Assembly (NCBI RefSeq): GCF_020618415.1
Contig: NZ_CP085344.1
Location: 2,751,001 to 2,815,000, forward strand
DNA: 64,000 bases
Source: Cupriavidus sp. MP-37
GTDB taxonomy: Bacteria; Pseudomonadota; Gammaproteobacteria; Burkholderiales; Burkholderiaceae
Direction of reading: 5' to 3'
This document shows, in pieces, positions 47,402-60,021 of the stretch. The translations under genes were made by a program, and so were the position numbers. Below the pieces are notes generated by a model that searched no databases, had not been told where the DNA came from, and worked only from the letters and a program-made list of their open reading frames with translations. The first letter of the stretch is position 1. Each line of letters opens with the position of its first letter.

Positions 47402-47710
47402 TCAGGCCGTTCGGTGTTTGACGAGGTATTGCCAGGTGAAGCCGGGGAAGGCAAACACCAGCATCATGCAGGCGGTGATGGCGTAGAACTGCCAGCCCTG
47501 CGCAAACGTGCCGCCCAGGTTGGCTTCCACCGCGAAGCCGGCTGCGCCGGCCACCGCGAACCAGACCACCAGTTCGAGCAGGCGCAGCCACAGCGGCTTG
47601 CGCGCCTGCCGCAGCGGGATCACCACGAACAGGCGCTGGTTGACGAACGGCAGGTTCGCACAGACCAGTGCCAGCAGGATGACAAACCAGCCGCTTGCGG
47701 AGGCGCTCAT
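47402..47710 (-). CDS. DUF2818 small membrane protein after nuoN
   Basis: A 102-residue protein with about three hydrophobic helices: GWFVILLALVCANLPFVN, LLELVVWFAVAGAAGFAVEA and QFYAITACMMLVFAFPGFTW. DUF2818 proteins are typically encoded at the end of the nuo operon in beta-proteobacteria. It lies 13 bases after nuoN. A role in complex I is inferred only from this synteny. Confidence 0.9.
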   Translation of the reverse strand: MSASASGWFVILLALVCANLPFVNQRLFVVIPLRQARKPLWLRLLELVVWFAVAGAAGFAVEANLGGTFAQGWQFYAITACMMLVFAFPGFTWQYLVKHRTA

Positions 47711-47723
47711 GTCGCGTGGCGGA

Positions 47724-49199
47724 TCAGGAACCCAGGGTCGAGCGGATGGCCTGGTAGCACAGGTTCATCAGCGCGGCCGGGAACAGGCCCAGCAGGATCA
47801 CGGCGGCGCCGTTCACGCTCAGCATCGAGCGCAGGCCGAAGGTGGCTTCCAGTTCCTCTTCGCCGGCGGGGGCGTCGAAGTACATCAGCTTGACGATGCG
47901 CAGGTAGTAGAACGCGCCGATCAGCGAGAACAGCACCGCTACCACCGCCAGCCACGTCATGCCGGCCTTGACCACCGCGTCGAGCACGGCCAGCTTGGCA
48001 TAGAAGCCCACGGTCGGCGGGATGCCCGCCAGCGAGAACATCATCACCAGCATCAGGAAGGCAAACCACGGGTTGCGGCGCGACATGCCCTTCAGGTCTT
48101 CCAGGGTCTCGGCCTCGAAGCCCTTGCTGGTGCGCAGCAGGATGATGCCGAAGGTGCCCAGCGTGGTCAGCAGGTAGGTCACCGAGTAGAACATCGCCGA
48201 GCTGTAGGCATCGGCGGCGCCGTCCGCCTTGTTGGCGACCACGCCCGAGAGCAGGCCCAGCAGCACGAAGCCCATGTGCGAGATGGTCGAGTACGCCAGC
48301 ATCCGCTTCAGGTTGCTCTGCACGATGGCGGTCAGGTTGCCGATCGCCAGCGAGATGATCGACAGCACCACCAGCATCATCTGCCAGTCGCCGGCCAGCG
48401 GCAGCAGGCCTTCCACCAGCACGCGGATGAACAGCGCGAACGCCGCCACCTTCGGGCCGCCGGCGATCAGCAGCGTCACCGCGGTCGGCGAGCCCTGGTA
48501 GATGTCCGGGATCCACATGTGGAACGGCGCGGCGCCCAGCTTGAACGACAGGCCGGCGACGATGAAGACCACGCCGAAGGCCAGCATGGTGGTGTTGATG
48601 CGGCCGGACTCGACCGCGCGGAACACCTCGCCCAGGTTCAGCGAGCCGGTGGCGCCGTACATCATCGAGATGCCGTACAGCAGGAAGCCCGAAGCCAGCG
48701 CGCCCAGCACGAAGTACTTCATTGCCGATTCGGAGGTCACGCGCGACTCGCGGCGCAGCGCCACCAGCGCGTACGACGACAGCGACAGCAGTTCCAGGCC
48801 CAGGTACAGGGTCAGGAAGTTGTTGCCGGTGATCATCACGATCTGGCCGCCCAGCGTGAACAGCGCCAGCATGTAGAACTCGCCGGCGAACATGTCGCGC
48901 TCGGCCAGGTAGCGGCGCGTATAGACCAGCGTGATGAACAGGCCGGCGGCGCAGAAGGCCGACAGCACGTTGGCCATCGGGTCGATCACGACCAGGTTGG
49001 CGAACGCGTAATGGGTCTCGCCGGTGGCGGCGTTCATGCCGAACCACACCGTCAGTACCAGCGTGGTCAGCAGCGACAGCGGATACGCCACGCTCTGCTT
49101 GCCCTTGCCCCGGGCCAGGTCGATCCAGTTGATCGCGGCGATGGCGATCGCCAGGAAGATGATCGGCGCCACGGGGGCGAGTGTCGAGGACGGTTGCAT
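47724..49199 (-). CDS. nuoN: NADH-quinone oxidoreductase subunit N
   Basis: A 491-residue antiporter-like membrane subunit of complex I with about 14 helices. Visible: FGVVFIVAGLSFKLGAAPFH with the key lysine and NLKRMLAYSTISHMGFVLLG, the Lys-bearing helix shared with NuoL and NuoM. It helps pump protons in the membrane arm. It starts 18 bases after nuoM. Confidence 0.97.
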   Translation of the reverse strand: MQPSSTLAPVAPIIFLAIAIAAINWIDLARGKGKQSVAYPLSLLTTLVLTVWFGMNAATGETHYAFANLVVIDPMANVLSAFCAAGLFITLVYTRRYLAERDMFAGEFYMLALFTLGGQIVMITGNNFLTLYLGLELLSLSSYALVALRRESRVTSESAMKYFVLGALASGFLLYGISMMYGATGSLNLGEVFRAVESGRINTTMLAFGVVFIVAGLSFKLGAAPFHMWIPDIYQGSPTAVTLLIAGGPKVAAFALFIRVLVEGLLPLAGDWQMMLVVLSIISLAIGNLTAIVQSNLKRMLAYSTISHMGFVLLGLLSGVVANKADGAADAYSSAMFYSVTYLLTTLGTFGIILLRTSKGFEAETLEDLKGMSRRNPWFAFLMLVMMFSLAGIPPTVGFYAKLAVLDAVVKAGMTWLAVVAVLFSLIGAFYYLRIVKLMYFDAPAGEEELEATFGLRSMLSVNGAAVILLGLFPAALMNLCYQAIRSTLGS

Positions 49200-49217
49200 G
49201 TTGATATCTCTCCCCGA

Positions 49218-50684
49218 TTACAGCTTCGACTGCGCCGCGTGCTGCAGCAGGTTGACCACGGACGGGTGCATCACGTCGGTAAAGGGCTTCGGGTGCAGGC
49301 CCATGTACAGCGTCATGAGGGCCAGCAGGCCGAGCATGACGAACTCACGCTTGTTCAGGTCGGCCAGCTCGCGCACGTGCTGGTGCACGACGTCGCCGAA
49401 GATCACGCGCTTGACCATCCACAGCGAGTAGGCGGCGCCCAGGATCAGCGCGGTGGCGGCCAGCAGGCCGATCCAGAAATTGAACTTGACCGCGCCCAGG
49501 ATCACCATGAATTCGCCGACGAAACCCGAGGTGGCCGGCAGGCCGCAGTTGGCCATGGCGAAGAACACCGACAGCGCGGCGAACTTGGGCATGGTGTTGA
49601 CCACGCCGCCGTAGTCCGCGATCTGGCGCGAATGCACGCGGTCGTACAGCACGCCGATGCACAGGAACATCGCGCCCGAGATAAAGCCGTGCGAGATCAT
49701 CTGCACGATGCCGCCTTCGACGCCGATGTCGCTGAAGATGAAGAAGCCCAGCGTGACGAAGCCCATGTGGGCGATCGACGAATACGCCACCAGCTTCTTC
49801 ATGTCGGCCTGCACCAGCGCCACCAGGCCGATGTAGATCACCGCGATCAGCGAGATGGTGATGATGAACGGCGCCAGGTAGTGGCTGGCGTCAGGCGCGA
49901 TCGGCAGCGAGAAGCGCAGGAAGCCGTAGGCGCCCAGCTTCAGCATGATCGCGGCCAGCACCACCGAGCCGCCGGTCGGCGCCTCGACGTGGGCGTCGGG
50001 CAGCCAGGTGTGCACCGGCCACATCGGCACCTTGACCGCGAAGGCGACGAAGAAGGCCAGGAACAGCGCGATCTGCTCGTTCATCGACAGCTTGGCCTGG
50101 TGCCACTGCAGGATGTCGAAGGTGCCGGTCTTGTTGTACAGGTACAGCAGCGCGACCAGCGTCAGCAGCGAGCCCAGCAGCGTGTACAGGAAGAACTTGA
50201 AGGCCGCGTAGACGCGGTTCGGGCCGCCCCAGACGCCGATGATGATGTACATCGGGATCAGCGTGGCTTCGAAGAACACGTAGAACAGCATGCCGTCGAG
50301 CGCACAGAACACGCCCACCATCAGGCCCGACAGGATCAGGAACGACGCCATGTACTCGGCCACGCGCTCGGTGATCACTTCCCAGGCCGAGATCACCACG
50401 ATCACCGTGATGAAGGCGGTCAGCACCACGAACCACATCGACAGGCCGTCAACGCCCAGCAGGTAGTGGATGTTGAAGCGCTCGATCCAGTTCGCCTTTT
50501 CGACGAACTGCATCGCCGCGGTGGCGCGGTCGAAGTTGAACACCAGCGGCAGCGTCACGACGAAGCTGGCGATCGAGCCGAACAGCGACATCCACCGCAC
50601 GAAGCCCGGGCTGCGGTCCGAGCCGAAGGCCAGGATCAGCAGGCCGAAAAAGACAGGCAGCCAGATTGAGAAAGACAGAACCAT
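49218..50684 (-). CDS. nuoM: NADH-quinone oxidoreductase subunit M
   Basis: A 488-residue antiporter-like membrane subunit. Landmarks: [20 protein letters not shown] split across the pump helix, [20 protein letters not shown], and a conserved Glu in the [16 protein letters not shown] helix. It starts 27 bases downstream of nuoL. Confidence 0.97.
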   Translation of the reverse strand: [488 protein letters not shown]

Positions 50685-50711
50685 TTCTATGTTTTCCTTG
50701 CTTGGTGCCTA

Positions 50712-52799
<2,088 letters not shown>

Positions 52800-52857
52800 A
52801 GGACGCTTAGTGGTGTGCGGTCGGTGAGTCTTGGGTATCTACGTAGTGCGCCACGGC

Positions 52858-53163
52858 TCAGCCCTTGAGGGTGTCGAGGTCGTCCACGTTGATCGTATCG
52901 AGGTTGCGGAACAGCACAACCAGGATGGCGAGACCGATTGCCGACTCGGCGGCGGCCACCGTGAGGATGAAGAAAACGAAAACCTGTCCTGCCAGGTCGC
53001 CCAGATAATGCGAGAAGGCGACGAAGTTGATGTTGACCGCGAGCAGCATCAGTTCAAGCGCCATCAGCAGCACGATCACGTTCTTGCGGTTCAGGAAGAT
53101 GCCGACGATGCTGATCGCAAACAGGATCGCACCGAGCACGAGGAAATGAGCGAGAGAGAGCAC
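52858..53163 (-). CDS. nuoK: NADH-quinone oxidoreductase subunit K
   Basis: A 101-residue three-helix subunit with conserved membrane glutamates in [20 protein letters not shown] and in [20 protein letters not shown]. These take part in the proton-coupling axis. It lies 17 bases after nuoJ. Confidence 0.97.
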   Translation of the reverse strand: MLSLAHFLVLGAILFAISIVGIFLNRKNVIVLLMALELMLLAVNINFVAFSHYLGDLAGQVFVFFILTVAAAESAIGLAILVVLFRNLDTINVDDLDTLKG

Positions 53164-53180
53164 AGCGATTTCTCCGGGCT

Positions 53181-53825
53181 TTAGTTCTTATTGGCGGCAG
53201 CCGCGGCTTCCGTCTGCTGGGTCTGGTCTTCGGCGGCCATCGGCACCAGGCGCACGCGTTCGTCGCGGCGGGTGCGCAGCTGCGCCGACACGTCCTGGGC
53301 CTTGACGTCCTTGCGGCGGCGCAGGGTCAGCGCCACGGCGGCGATGATCGCCACCAGCAGGATGATGCCGGCCACTTCGAAGGCGTAGATGTAGTCGGTG
53401 TAGATCAGCTTGCCGAGCGCGGCGGTGTTCGAGTAGCCCGGCTCCTGCGAGCCGCTGGCCGCCACCGGCGTGGTGGTGCCGATGAAGTTGCGCACCAGCA
53501 CGATCGCCATCTCGGCGATGATCAGCGCACCGACGATCGAGGCCATCGGCACGTAGGTCCAGAAGTCGCGGCGCAGGTGCTCGATATCGATATCGATCAT
53601 CATCACCACGAACAGGAACAGCACCATCACCGCGCCGACATAGACCAGCACCAGCAGGATGGCGAGGAATTCCGCCTGCAGCAGCATCCAGATCGCCGCG
53701 GCCGTGAAGAACGACAGCACGAGGAACAGTGCGGAGTGCACCGGGTTCTTCGCGGTGATGACTTTCAGTGCGGAGAGCACCAGCACCAGCGCAAAGACGT
53801 AGAAGATGGTGGTCGTGAGTTCCAT
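53181..53825 (-). CDS. nuoJ: NADH-quinone oxidoreductase subunit J
   Basis: A 214-residue five-helix subunit. The conserved core is [20 protein letters not shown], containing the tyrosine-bearing pi-bulge helix. The C-terminus has a charged tail of ~40 residues. It starts at 53825; the longer frame overlaps the nuoI-nuoJ gap and was rejected. Confidence 0.96.
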   Translation of the reverse strand: MELTTTIFYVFALVLVLSALKVITAKNPVHSALFLVLSFFTAAAIWMLLQAEFLAILLVLVYVGAVMVLFLFVVMMIDIDIEHLRRDFWTYVPMASIVGALIIAEMAIVLVRNFIGTTTPVAASGSQEPGYSNTAALGKLIYTDYIYAFEVAGIILLVAIIAAVALTLRRRKDVKAQDVSAQLRTRRDERVRLVPMAAEDQTQQTEAAAAANKN

Positions 53826-53944
53826 GGTCCCTATCGGATCCTCTCTGGGCCGTCCGGCACAAGCCAACCCCTCGGGTGGCCCGCTCCTGCGGCATCCTTG
53901 CATTGGCCCCTGGCATTGCAGGGACCGCATTTCAATTCGGTGGC

Positions 53945-53979
53945 GGCGGCTGCCAGGTCTGCTGCTTGCGGCAGCCGCC
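53945..53979. other. Hairpin in the nuoI-nuoJ gap
   Basis: A perfect 10-bp inverted repeat GGCGGCTGCC / GGCAGCCGCC with a 15-base loop lies in a 199-base gap inside an otherwise tight operon. No T-run follows on either strand, so it is not a classical terminator. Confidence 0.7.
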
Positions 53980-54024
53980 AACCGGCGTTACTTCCGTGGC
54001 CGAAACTTCCGGCCGGCATCCGGC

Positions 54025-54516
54025 TTAGCGGTACTTCGCGTCGGCCGCCTTGGCCGCGGCGATCTGCGGCTCGTAGCGGTCGCCCACGGCCAGCAGCATG
54101 TCCTTGGTGAAGTACAGGTCGCCGCGCTTTTCGCCGTGGTATTCCAGGATCTGCGTTTCGACGATGGCGTCGACCGGGCAGGCCTCTTCGCAGAAGCCGC
54201 AGAAGATGCACTTGGTCAGGTCGATGTCATAGCGCGTGGTGCGGCGCGTGCCGTCGGCGCGCGCGTCGGACTCGATCGTGATGGCCAGCGCCGGGCACAC
54301 CGCCTCGCACAGCTTGCAGGCGATGCAGCGCTCTTCCCCGTTGGGGTAGCGGCGCAGCGCGTGCAGCCCGCGGAAACGCGGCGAGATCGGCGTCTTCTCT
54401 TCCGGGAACTGGACCGTGATCTTGCGCGCGAAGAGATAGCGGCCGGTCAGGGCCATGCCCTTGAAGAGTTCCTTCAGGAGCAGGCTGTTGAAGAAGTCCT
54501 TGATGGCGAGCAGCAT
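54025..54516 (-). CDS. nuoI: NADH-quinone oxidoreductase subunit I
   Basis: A 163-residue peripheral-arm subunit carrying two [4Fe-4S] clusters. The two ferredoxin motifs are [12 protein letters not shown] and [12 protein letters not shown]. It passes electrons to NuoB near the quinone site. Start at 54516 ([11 protein letters not shown]) matches the family; an upstream in-frame start at 54537 would add seven residues. Confidence 0.97.
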   Translation of the reverse strand: MLLAIKDFFNSLLLKELFKGMALTGRYLFARKITVQFPEEKTPISPRFRGLHALRRYPNGEERCIACKLCEAVCPALAITIESDARADGTRRTTRYDIDLTKCIFCGFCEEACPVDAIVETQILEYHGEKRGDLYFTKDMLLAVGDRYEPQIAAAKAADAKYR

Positions 54517-54580
54517 GATGCTTCCTAGTATTTCCACACGGTGCGCGCCCTGCCGGGCAGGCGCACCGTCGTTTGGCCGT

Positions 54581-55645
54581 TCAGTGCCAGATGTTCCACG
54601 GCGACTTGATCCAGATCGCCACGATGATCAGCCAGGCCACGGTCAGGGGAATGAACACCTTCCAGCCCAGGCGCATGATCTGGTCATAGCGGTAGCGCGG
54701 GAACGAGGCACGAATCCAGATGAACACGGACAGCAGCAGGAAAACCTTGATCAGCAGCCAGAAGAAGCCCGGGACCGCGTTGGTCACCACGCTCTCGAAC
54801 GGAGGCGCCCAGCCGCCCAGGAACATCAGCGCGGTCATCGTCGAGATGATGATCATGTTGATGTACTCGGCCAGGAAGAACAGCGCGAAGCCCATGCCCG
54901 AGTATTCGATCATGTGGCCGGCGACGATTTCCGATTCGCCTTCGACCACGTCGAACGGGTGGCGGTTGGTTTCGGCCACGCCCGAGATGAAGTACACGCC
55001 GAACATCGGCAGCAGCGGCAGCCAGTTCCACGACAGGATGTTGATGCCCATGTCGGCGAAGTAGCCGGTGTTCTGGCCGTTGACGATGGCCGACAGGTTC
55101 AGGCTGCCGGCAACCATCAGCACCGTCACCAGGGCAAAGCCCATGGCGATTTCATACGACACCATCTGCGCCGCGGCGCGCATCGCGCCGATGAAGGCGT
55201 ACTTGGAGTTCGAGGCCCAGCCGGCCAGGATCACGCCGTACACGCCGACCGAGCTGATCGCCATCACGTACAGCAGGCCGGCGTTGACGTCGGCCATCAC
55301 CACCTCGGCCTGGAACGGAATCACGGCCCAGATCGCCACGGCCGGCATCAGCACCATCAGCGGGGCGATCAGGTACATGCCCCGGCTGACCTGCGTGGGC
55401 ATCATGACTTCCTTGAGCAGCAGCTTCAGCACGTCGGCGATCGGCTGCAGCAGGCCCAGCGGACCGACGCGGTTCGGGCCGATGCGCACGTGCATCCAGC
55501 CGATCAGCTTGCGCTCCCACAGGATCAGGTAAGCCACGCACAGCAGCAGCGGCACCACGATGATCACGGCGCGGATCAGGATCCACAGCGGCGTCCAGTA
55601 CGCGCCCAGTACGCCCTGCCCTTGCGAGGTAATCCAGTCAATCAT
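54581..55645 (-). CDS. nuoH: NADH-quinone oxidoreductase subunit H
   Basis: A 354-residue membrane subunit that forms the quinone entrance. [18 protein letters not shown] and [19 protein letters not shown] are the conserved cytoplasmic loops. [20 protein letters not shown] is near the C-terminus. It starts 21 bases after nuoG. Confidence 0.97.
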   Translation of the reverse strand: MIDWITSQGQGVLGAYWTPLWILIRAVIIVVPLLLCVAYLILWERKLIGWMHVRIGPNRVGPLGLLQPIADVLKLLLKEVMMPTQVSRGMYLIAPLMVLMPAVAIWAVIPFQAEVVMADVNAGLLYVMAISSVGVYGVILAGWASNSKYAFIGAMRAAAQMVSYEIAMGFALVTVLMVAGSLNLSAIVNGQNTGYFADMGINILSWNWLPLLPMFGVYFISGVAETNRHPFDVVEGESEIVAGHMIEYSGMGFALFFLAEYINMIIISTMTALMFLGGWAPPFESVVTNAVPGFFWLLIKVFLLLSVFIWIRASFPRYRYDQIMRLGWKVFIPLTVAWLIIVAIWIKSPWNIWH

Positions 55646-55666
55646 GTCTTGTTCTCGCTCTTGTTC

Positions 55667-58030
55667 TTACGCCGTGGCCACGGTGCCGGTGGCCGGCGCC
55701 AGGTCAATGGCCTTCTCTACGGTGACCGTGCCGAACATCGCGCCCAGGCTCATCGCCGCCGGCGTTGCCGCCGGCACGCGCACGGTGTTGGCCGGCAGCG
55801 TGGCTTCGAGCACGGCCGGCAGCACCACGCTGCCCTGCCCTTGCGTGACCCGCACCGGATCGCCCGACTGGATGCCCAAGCTGGCGAACAGGTCGGCCGG
55901 CAGCGCGATCTGCATGGCGCGGCGCGCGGCGGCGCTCAGCTGCAGCGACTCGGCGCGGCGCACGATCGGGTCGGCATGGTAGATGGGCACGTCGGCGATG
56001 CGCTCGATGCCGTTGGCGGCCGCGGCGGACACGCGGATCGGCGCGTCGGTGGCGTTGTCCAGTTGCGCATCGACCGGGGCCGACAGCACTTCGGCGCGGA
56101 CCGCCTCGGCGGTGTCGTAGTCGAAGCCGGCTACGTCGAGCAGGTTGCCCAGCACGCGCAGCACCTTCCAGCCCGGGCGCGCTTCGCCCAGCGCGCGCAC
56201 CACGCCGTTGAAGCTCTGCGGCTTGCCCTCGCAGTTGATGAAGGTGCCCGCGGTTTCGGTGAACGGGGTCACCGGCAGGATTACGTCGGCATACTGCATC
56301 GCCGCTTCCGAGCGGAACGGCGACAGCACCACCACGGTGCCGGCCTGGGCCAGCGCGGCCAGCGCCTGGCGCGGGTCGGCGGCGTCGAACTCGGGTTCGG
56401 TGTTCAGCAGGATGTAGGCCTTGCGCGGCGTGGCCAGCATGGCCTGCGCATCGGCGCCGCCCTGCTTCGGCAGCGCGCCGGCGACATAGCCGCCGACGGT
56501 GTTGGCGGCTTCGGTCAGGAAGCCCAGCGTGGCGCCGGTTTCGGTGGCGATCCACTGCGCCAGCGCGTGCAGCGCCGAGAACTGCGGATGGCGCACGGCC
56601 TCGTTGCCGAGGAACACCGCGCGGCGCTCGCCCGACAGCAGCGCTTCGGCGGCCTTGGCGGCGGCATCGCCGCCGTCGAAGCCGGCGGTGGCGACCGGGG
56701 CGGCCACGCCCTTGGCGGCGGCCACGGCGCGGGCCACGCCGGCCAGCGCGGCAGTCCAGCCCGACGGCGCCACGTCGATACGGGTGGCGGGCATCAGCAG
56801 GTCTTCACCGCCGGCACCCAGCACGGTCACGCGGGCGCCCTTCTTGGTCGCCTGGCGCAGGCGCGAGGCCAGCAGCGGATGATCCTTGCGCAGCGACGAG
56901 CCGATCACCAGCGCGCGCTGCAGGTTGGTCACGTCGGCCACCGGCATGCCCAGCCACGGGGCGCCCTTCGGTGCGGCCGAGAAATCGGTCTGGCGCAGGC
57001 GGAAGTCGACATTGTCGCTGCCCAGGCCGCGCATCAGCTTGCCCAGCAGGAACAGTTCTTCCAGCGTGCTGTGCGGGCTGGCCAGGGCGGCGATCTGGTC
57101 GGCGCCATGCTCGCGCTTGATGCCGGCGAGGCCATTGGCCACGTATTCGAGCGCGGTCTGCCAGTCGGTTTCCATCCATTCGCCGCCCTGCTTCAGCAGC
57201 GGGCGGGTCAGGCGGTCGGCGCTGTTCAGGCCTTCATACGAGAAGCGGTCCTTGTCGGAGATCCAGCACTCGTTGATGTCTTCGTTTTCGAGCGGCAGCA
57301 CGCGCATCACGCGCTGGTTCTTGGTCTGCACCACCAGGTTGGCGCCGAGGCCGTCGTGCGGCGACACCGACTTGCGGCGCGCCAGTTCCCAGGTGCGGGC
57401 CGAGTAGCGGAACGGCTTGCTGGTCAGCGCGCCGACCGGGCACAGGTCGATCATGTTGCCCGACAGTTCCGAATCGACGGTCTTGCCGACGAAGGTGGTG
57501 ATTTCCGAGTGCTCGCCGCGGTTGAGCATGCCCAGCTCCATCACCCCGGCCACTTCCTGGCCGAAGCGCACGCAGCGGGTGCAGTGGATGCAGCGGGTCA
57601 TCTCCTCCATGGAGATCAGCGGGCCCACGTTCTTGTGGAACACCACGCGCTTTTCTTCCTTGTAGCGCGACTCCGAGGCACCGTAGCCCACGGCCAGGTC
57701 CTGCAGCTGGCACTCGCCGCCCTGATCGCAGATCGGGCAATCCAGCGGGTGGTTGATCAGCAGGAATTCCATCACCGACTTCTGCGCCTTGACCGCCTTC
57801 TCCGAATTGGTGAAGACCTTCATGCCGGGGGTCACCGGCGTGGCGCAGGCAGGCAGCGCCTTCGGGGCCTTCTCGACCTCGACCAGGCACATGCGGCAGT
57901 TGGCCGCGATGGACAGTTTGCGGTGGTAGCAGAAGTGCGGGATGTAGGTGCCCAGCTTGCGGGCGGCTTCCATCACCAGGCTGCCCTCAGCAACCTCAAC
58001 CTTCTTGCCGTCGATCTCTAGTTCAACCAT
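55667..58030 (-). CDS. nuoG: NADH-quinone oxidoreductase subunit G
   Basis: A 787-residue peripheral-arm iron-sulfur subunit. The N-terminal [2Fe-2S] domain has FCYHRKLSIAANCRMCLVEV. DCPICDQGGECQLQD and TRCIHCTRCVRFGQEVAGV bind further clusters. The remainder is a molybdopterin-oxidoreductase-like domain that has lost its cofactor, as is usual for NuoG. It lies 12 bases after nuoF. Confidence 0.97.
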   Translation of the reverse strand: MVELEIDGKKVEVAEGSLVMEAARKLGTYIPHFCYHRKLSIAANCRMCLVEVEKAPKALPACATPVTPGMKVFTNSEKAVKAQKSVMEFLLINHPLDCPICDQGGECQLQDLAVGYGASESRYKEEKRVVFHKNVGPLISMEEMTRCIHCTRCVRFGQEVAGVMELGMLNRGEHSEITTFVGKTVDSELSGNMIDLCPVGALTSKPFRYSARTWELARRKSVSPHDGLGANLVVQTKNQRVMRVLPLENEDINECWISDKDRFSYEGLNSADRLTRPLLKQGGEWMETDWQTALEYVANGLAGIKREHGADQIAALASPHSTLEELFLLGKLMRGLGSDNVDFRLRQTDFSAAPKGAPWLGMPVADVTNLQRALVIGSSLRKDHPLLASRLRQATKKGARVTVLGAGGEDLLMPATRIDVAPSGWTAALAGVARAVAAAKGVAAPVATAGFDGGDAAAKAAEALLSGERRAVFLGNEAVRHPQFSALHALAQWIATETGATLGFLTEAANTVGGYVAGALPKQGGADAQAMLATPRKAYILLNTEPEFDAADPRQALAALAQAGTVVVLSPFRSEAAMQYADVILPVTPFTETAGTFINCEGKPQSFNGVVRALGEARPGWKVLRVLGNLLDVAGFDYDTAEAVRAEVLSAPVDAQLDNATDAPIRVSAAAANGIERIADVPIYHADPIVRRAESLQLSAAARRAMQIALPADLFASLGIQSGDPVRVTQGQGSVVLPAVLEATLPANTVRVPAATPAAMSLGAMFGTVTVEKAIDLAPATGTVATA

Positions 58031-58042
58031 GTTCTGCCACGC

Positions 58043-59338
58043 TTAGATGTAGGCCGGAACCATGCACTGCTTGTGTTCGACGTGATATTCGAACTCTTTC
58101 CAGTAGTGCTTGAGCATGCCGCGGACCGGCATCGCCGCGGCATCGCCGAGCGCGCAGATGGTGCGGCCCATGATGTTTTCCGCGACGTTGTTGAGCAGGT
58201 CCAGGTCTTCCTGGCGCCCTTCTCCGTGTTCGATGCGATTGACCATGCGGTACAGCCAGCCGGTGCCTTCGCGGCACGGCGTGCACTGGCCGCACGATTC
58301 CTCAAAGTAGAAGTACGACAGGCGCAGCAGCGAGCGGACCATGCAGCGCGTCTCGTCCATCACGATCACCGCGCCCGAGCCCAGCATCGAGCCGGCCTTG
58401 GCGATCGAGTCGTAGTCCATGTCGGACGCCATCATCAGGTCGCCCGGCACCACCGGCGCCGACGAGCCGCCCGGGATCACCGCCTTGATGCGCTTGCCGC
58501 CGCGCATGCCGCCGGCCAGTTCCAGCAGCTTGGCGAACGGCGTGCCCAGCGGGATCTCGTAGTTGCCGGGACGCTCGACGTCGCCCGAGATCGAGAAGAT
58601 CTTGGTGCCGCCGTTGTTCGGCTTGCCCATCTTCAGGTAGTTCTCGGGGCCGACCGCCAGCAGGAACGGCACCGCGGCGAAGGTCTCGGTGTTGTTGATG
58701 GTGGTGGGCTTGCCGTACAGGCCGAAGCTGGCCGGGAACGGCGGCTTGAAGCGCGGCTGGCCCTTCTTGCCTTCCAGCGATTCGAGCAGCGCGGTTTCCT
58801 CGCCGCAGATATAGGCGCCGTAGCCGTGGTGGGCGTGCAGCTGGAAGCTGAAGCCCGAGCCCAGGATGTTGTCGCCCAGGAAGCCGGCGGCGCGCGCTTC
58901 TTCCAGTGCCTGCTCGAAGATCTTGTATTCGTTCCAGATCTCGCCGTGGATGTAGTTGTAGCCCACGGTGATGCCCATCGCATACGCGCCGATGGCCATG
59001 CCCTCGATCAGCGCATGCGGGTTGTAGCGGATGATGTCGCGGTCCTTGAACGTGCCGGGCTCGCCCTCGTCGGTGTTGCAGACCAGGTATTTCTGACCCG
59101 GGAAGGTGCGCGGCATGAAGCTCCACTTCAGGCCGGTCGGGAAGCCCGCACCGCCGCGGCCGCGCAGGCCCGAGGCCTTGACGTCGGCGATCACCTGCTC
59201 GGGCGGAATCTTCTCGGTCAGGATGCGCTTCAGCTGCTGGTAGCCGCCGCGCTTGACGTAGTCTTCCAGGTGCCAGTTGTTGCCGTCCAGGCCGGCCAGG
59301 ATCAGCGGCTGGATATGGCGGTCGTGCAGACAGGTCAT
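58043..59338 (-). CDS. nuoF: NADH-quinone oxidoreductase subunit F
   Basis: A 431-residue NADH-oxidising subunit carrying FMN and a [4Fe-4S] cluster. [20 protein letters not shown] binds the nucleotide. [19 protein letters not shown] is conserved, and [15 protein letters not shown] carries the cluster cysteines. The ATG at 59338 is 1 base from the nuoE stop. Confidence 0.97.
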   Translation of the reverse strand: MTCLHDRHIQPLILAGLDGNNWHLEDYVKRGGYQQLKRILTEKIPPEQVIADVKASGLRGRGGAGFPTGLKWSFMPRTFPGQKYLVCNTDEGEPGTFKDRDIIRYNPHALIEGMAIGAYAMGITVGYNYIHGEIWNEYKIFEQALEEARAAGFLGDNILGSGFSFQLHAHHGYGAYICGEETALLESLEGKKGQPRFKPPFPASFGLYGKPTTINNTETFAAVPFLLAVGPENYLKMGKPNNGGTKIFSISGDVERPGNYEIPLGTPFAKLLELAGGMRGGKRIKAVIPGGSSAPVVPGDLMMASDMDYDSIAKAGSMLGSGAVIVMDETRCMVRSLLRLSYFYFEESCGQCTPCREGTGWLYRMVNRIEHGEGRQEDLDLLNNVAENIMGRTICALGDAAAMPVRGMLKHYWKEFEYHVEHKQCMVPAYI

Positions 59339-59339
59339 G

Positions 59340-59843
59340 TTACTTGCCCCCCTTGGCAGCCTCGGCCTTCAGTTCTTCGACCAGGGCGTCGAGCTTGTCG
59401 TCGCTCATCCAGCTGCACATGCGGGTGTTGTTGACGATCATCACCGGGGCGTCGCCGCAGGCGCCCATGCACTCGCCTTCCTTCAGCGTGAAGCAGCCGT
59501 CCGCGGTGGTTTCGTTGTAGTCGATGCCGAGCTTGCGCTTCAGGTAATCGCCAGCCCGCTCGCCGCCCGACAGGGCGCACGGCAGGTTGGTGCACACGGT
59601 GAGCTTGTACTTGCCCACCGGCTTGGTGTCGTACATGTTGTAGAAGGTCGCCACCTCTTCCACCCACACGGGCGGCATCTCGAGGTAGTTGGCGACGAAC
59701 TGCATGACTTCGGGGGAAACCCAGCCCACCTCGCCCTGCGCCACGGCAAGCGCCGCCATCACGGCCGACTGCTTCTGGTCGGCCGGATACTTCGCGATCG
59801 CGCGATCGATTTCCTTGAGAGCTTCTGCTGATAGCATGGTCAT
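59340..59843 (-). CDS. nuoE: NADH-quinone oxidoreductase subunit E
   Basis: A 167-residue thioredoxin-like subunit with one [2Fe-2S] cluster. The cysteines are in [11 protein letters not shown] and in [15 protein letters not shown]. ATGs at 59843 and 59837 are both possible; neither has a strong ribosome site. Confidence 0.96.
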   Translation of the reverse strand: MTMLSAEALKEIDRAIAKYPADQKQSAVMAALAVAQGEVGWVSPEVMQFVANYLEMPPVWVEEVATFYNMYDTKPVGKYKLTVCTNLPCALSGGERAGDYLKRKLGIDYNETTADGCFTLKEGECMGACGDAPVMIVNNTRMCSWMSDDKLDALVEELKAEAAKGGK

Positions 59844-59958
59844 TGCAGTAAAACGCCGGAGACAGCGCCACCGGGCGTCTCTCCGCAGGTTTGCAGCCGT
59901 CGCTGCCGTTCCGCCGGCGGGCCTGAGGCCGTGCCGGTCCGCCGCGGGTCTTCCGGGA

Positions 59959-60006
59959 CGCTCCGCCCGGCGGAGCCCCTCGGAAAGCGCCCGGATCGTC
60001 GTCCGG
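59959..60006. other. Two hairpins in the nuoD-nuoE gap
   Basis: GCTCCG / CGGAGC (59959-59975) and CCCGGA / TCCGGG (59989-60006) are adjacent 6-bp stems in a 178-base gap. The rest of the gap is GC-rich with no recognised element. Confidence 0.55.
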
Positions 60007-60021
60007 GCCGGCGGTCCGTGA

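Noticed and set aside
47508..50669. A very long open frame on the plus strand opposite nuoN, nuoM and the DUF2818 gene
   Set aside because: It is antisense to clear nuo genes, is rich in Gln, His and Arg, and shows no domain. Long antisense frames are a by-product of high GC.
54455..58021. A 1188-codon plus-strand open frame opposite nuoH and nuoG
   Set aside because: Same reason: composition is typical of a shadow frame and the minus-strand genes are certain.
59844..60021. Riboswitch in the nuoD-nuoE gap
   Set aside because: Only short simple hairpins are visible and no known riboswitch core was recognised.
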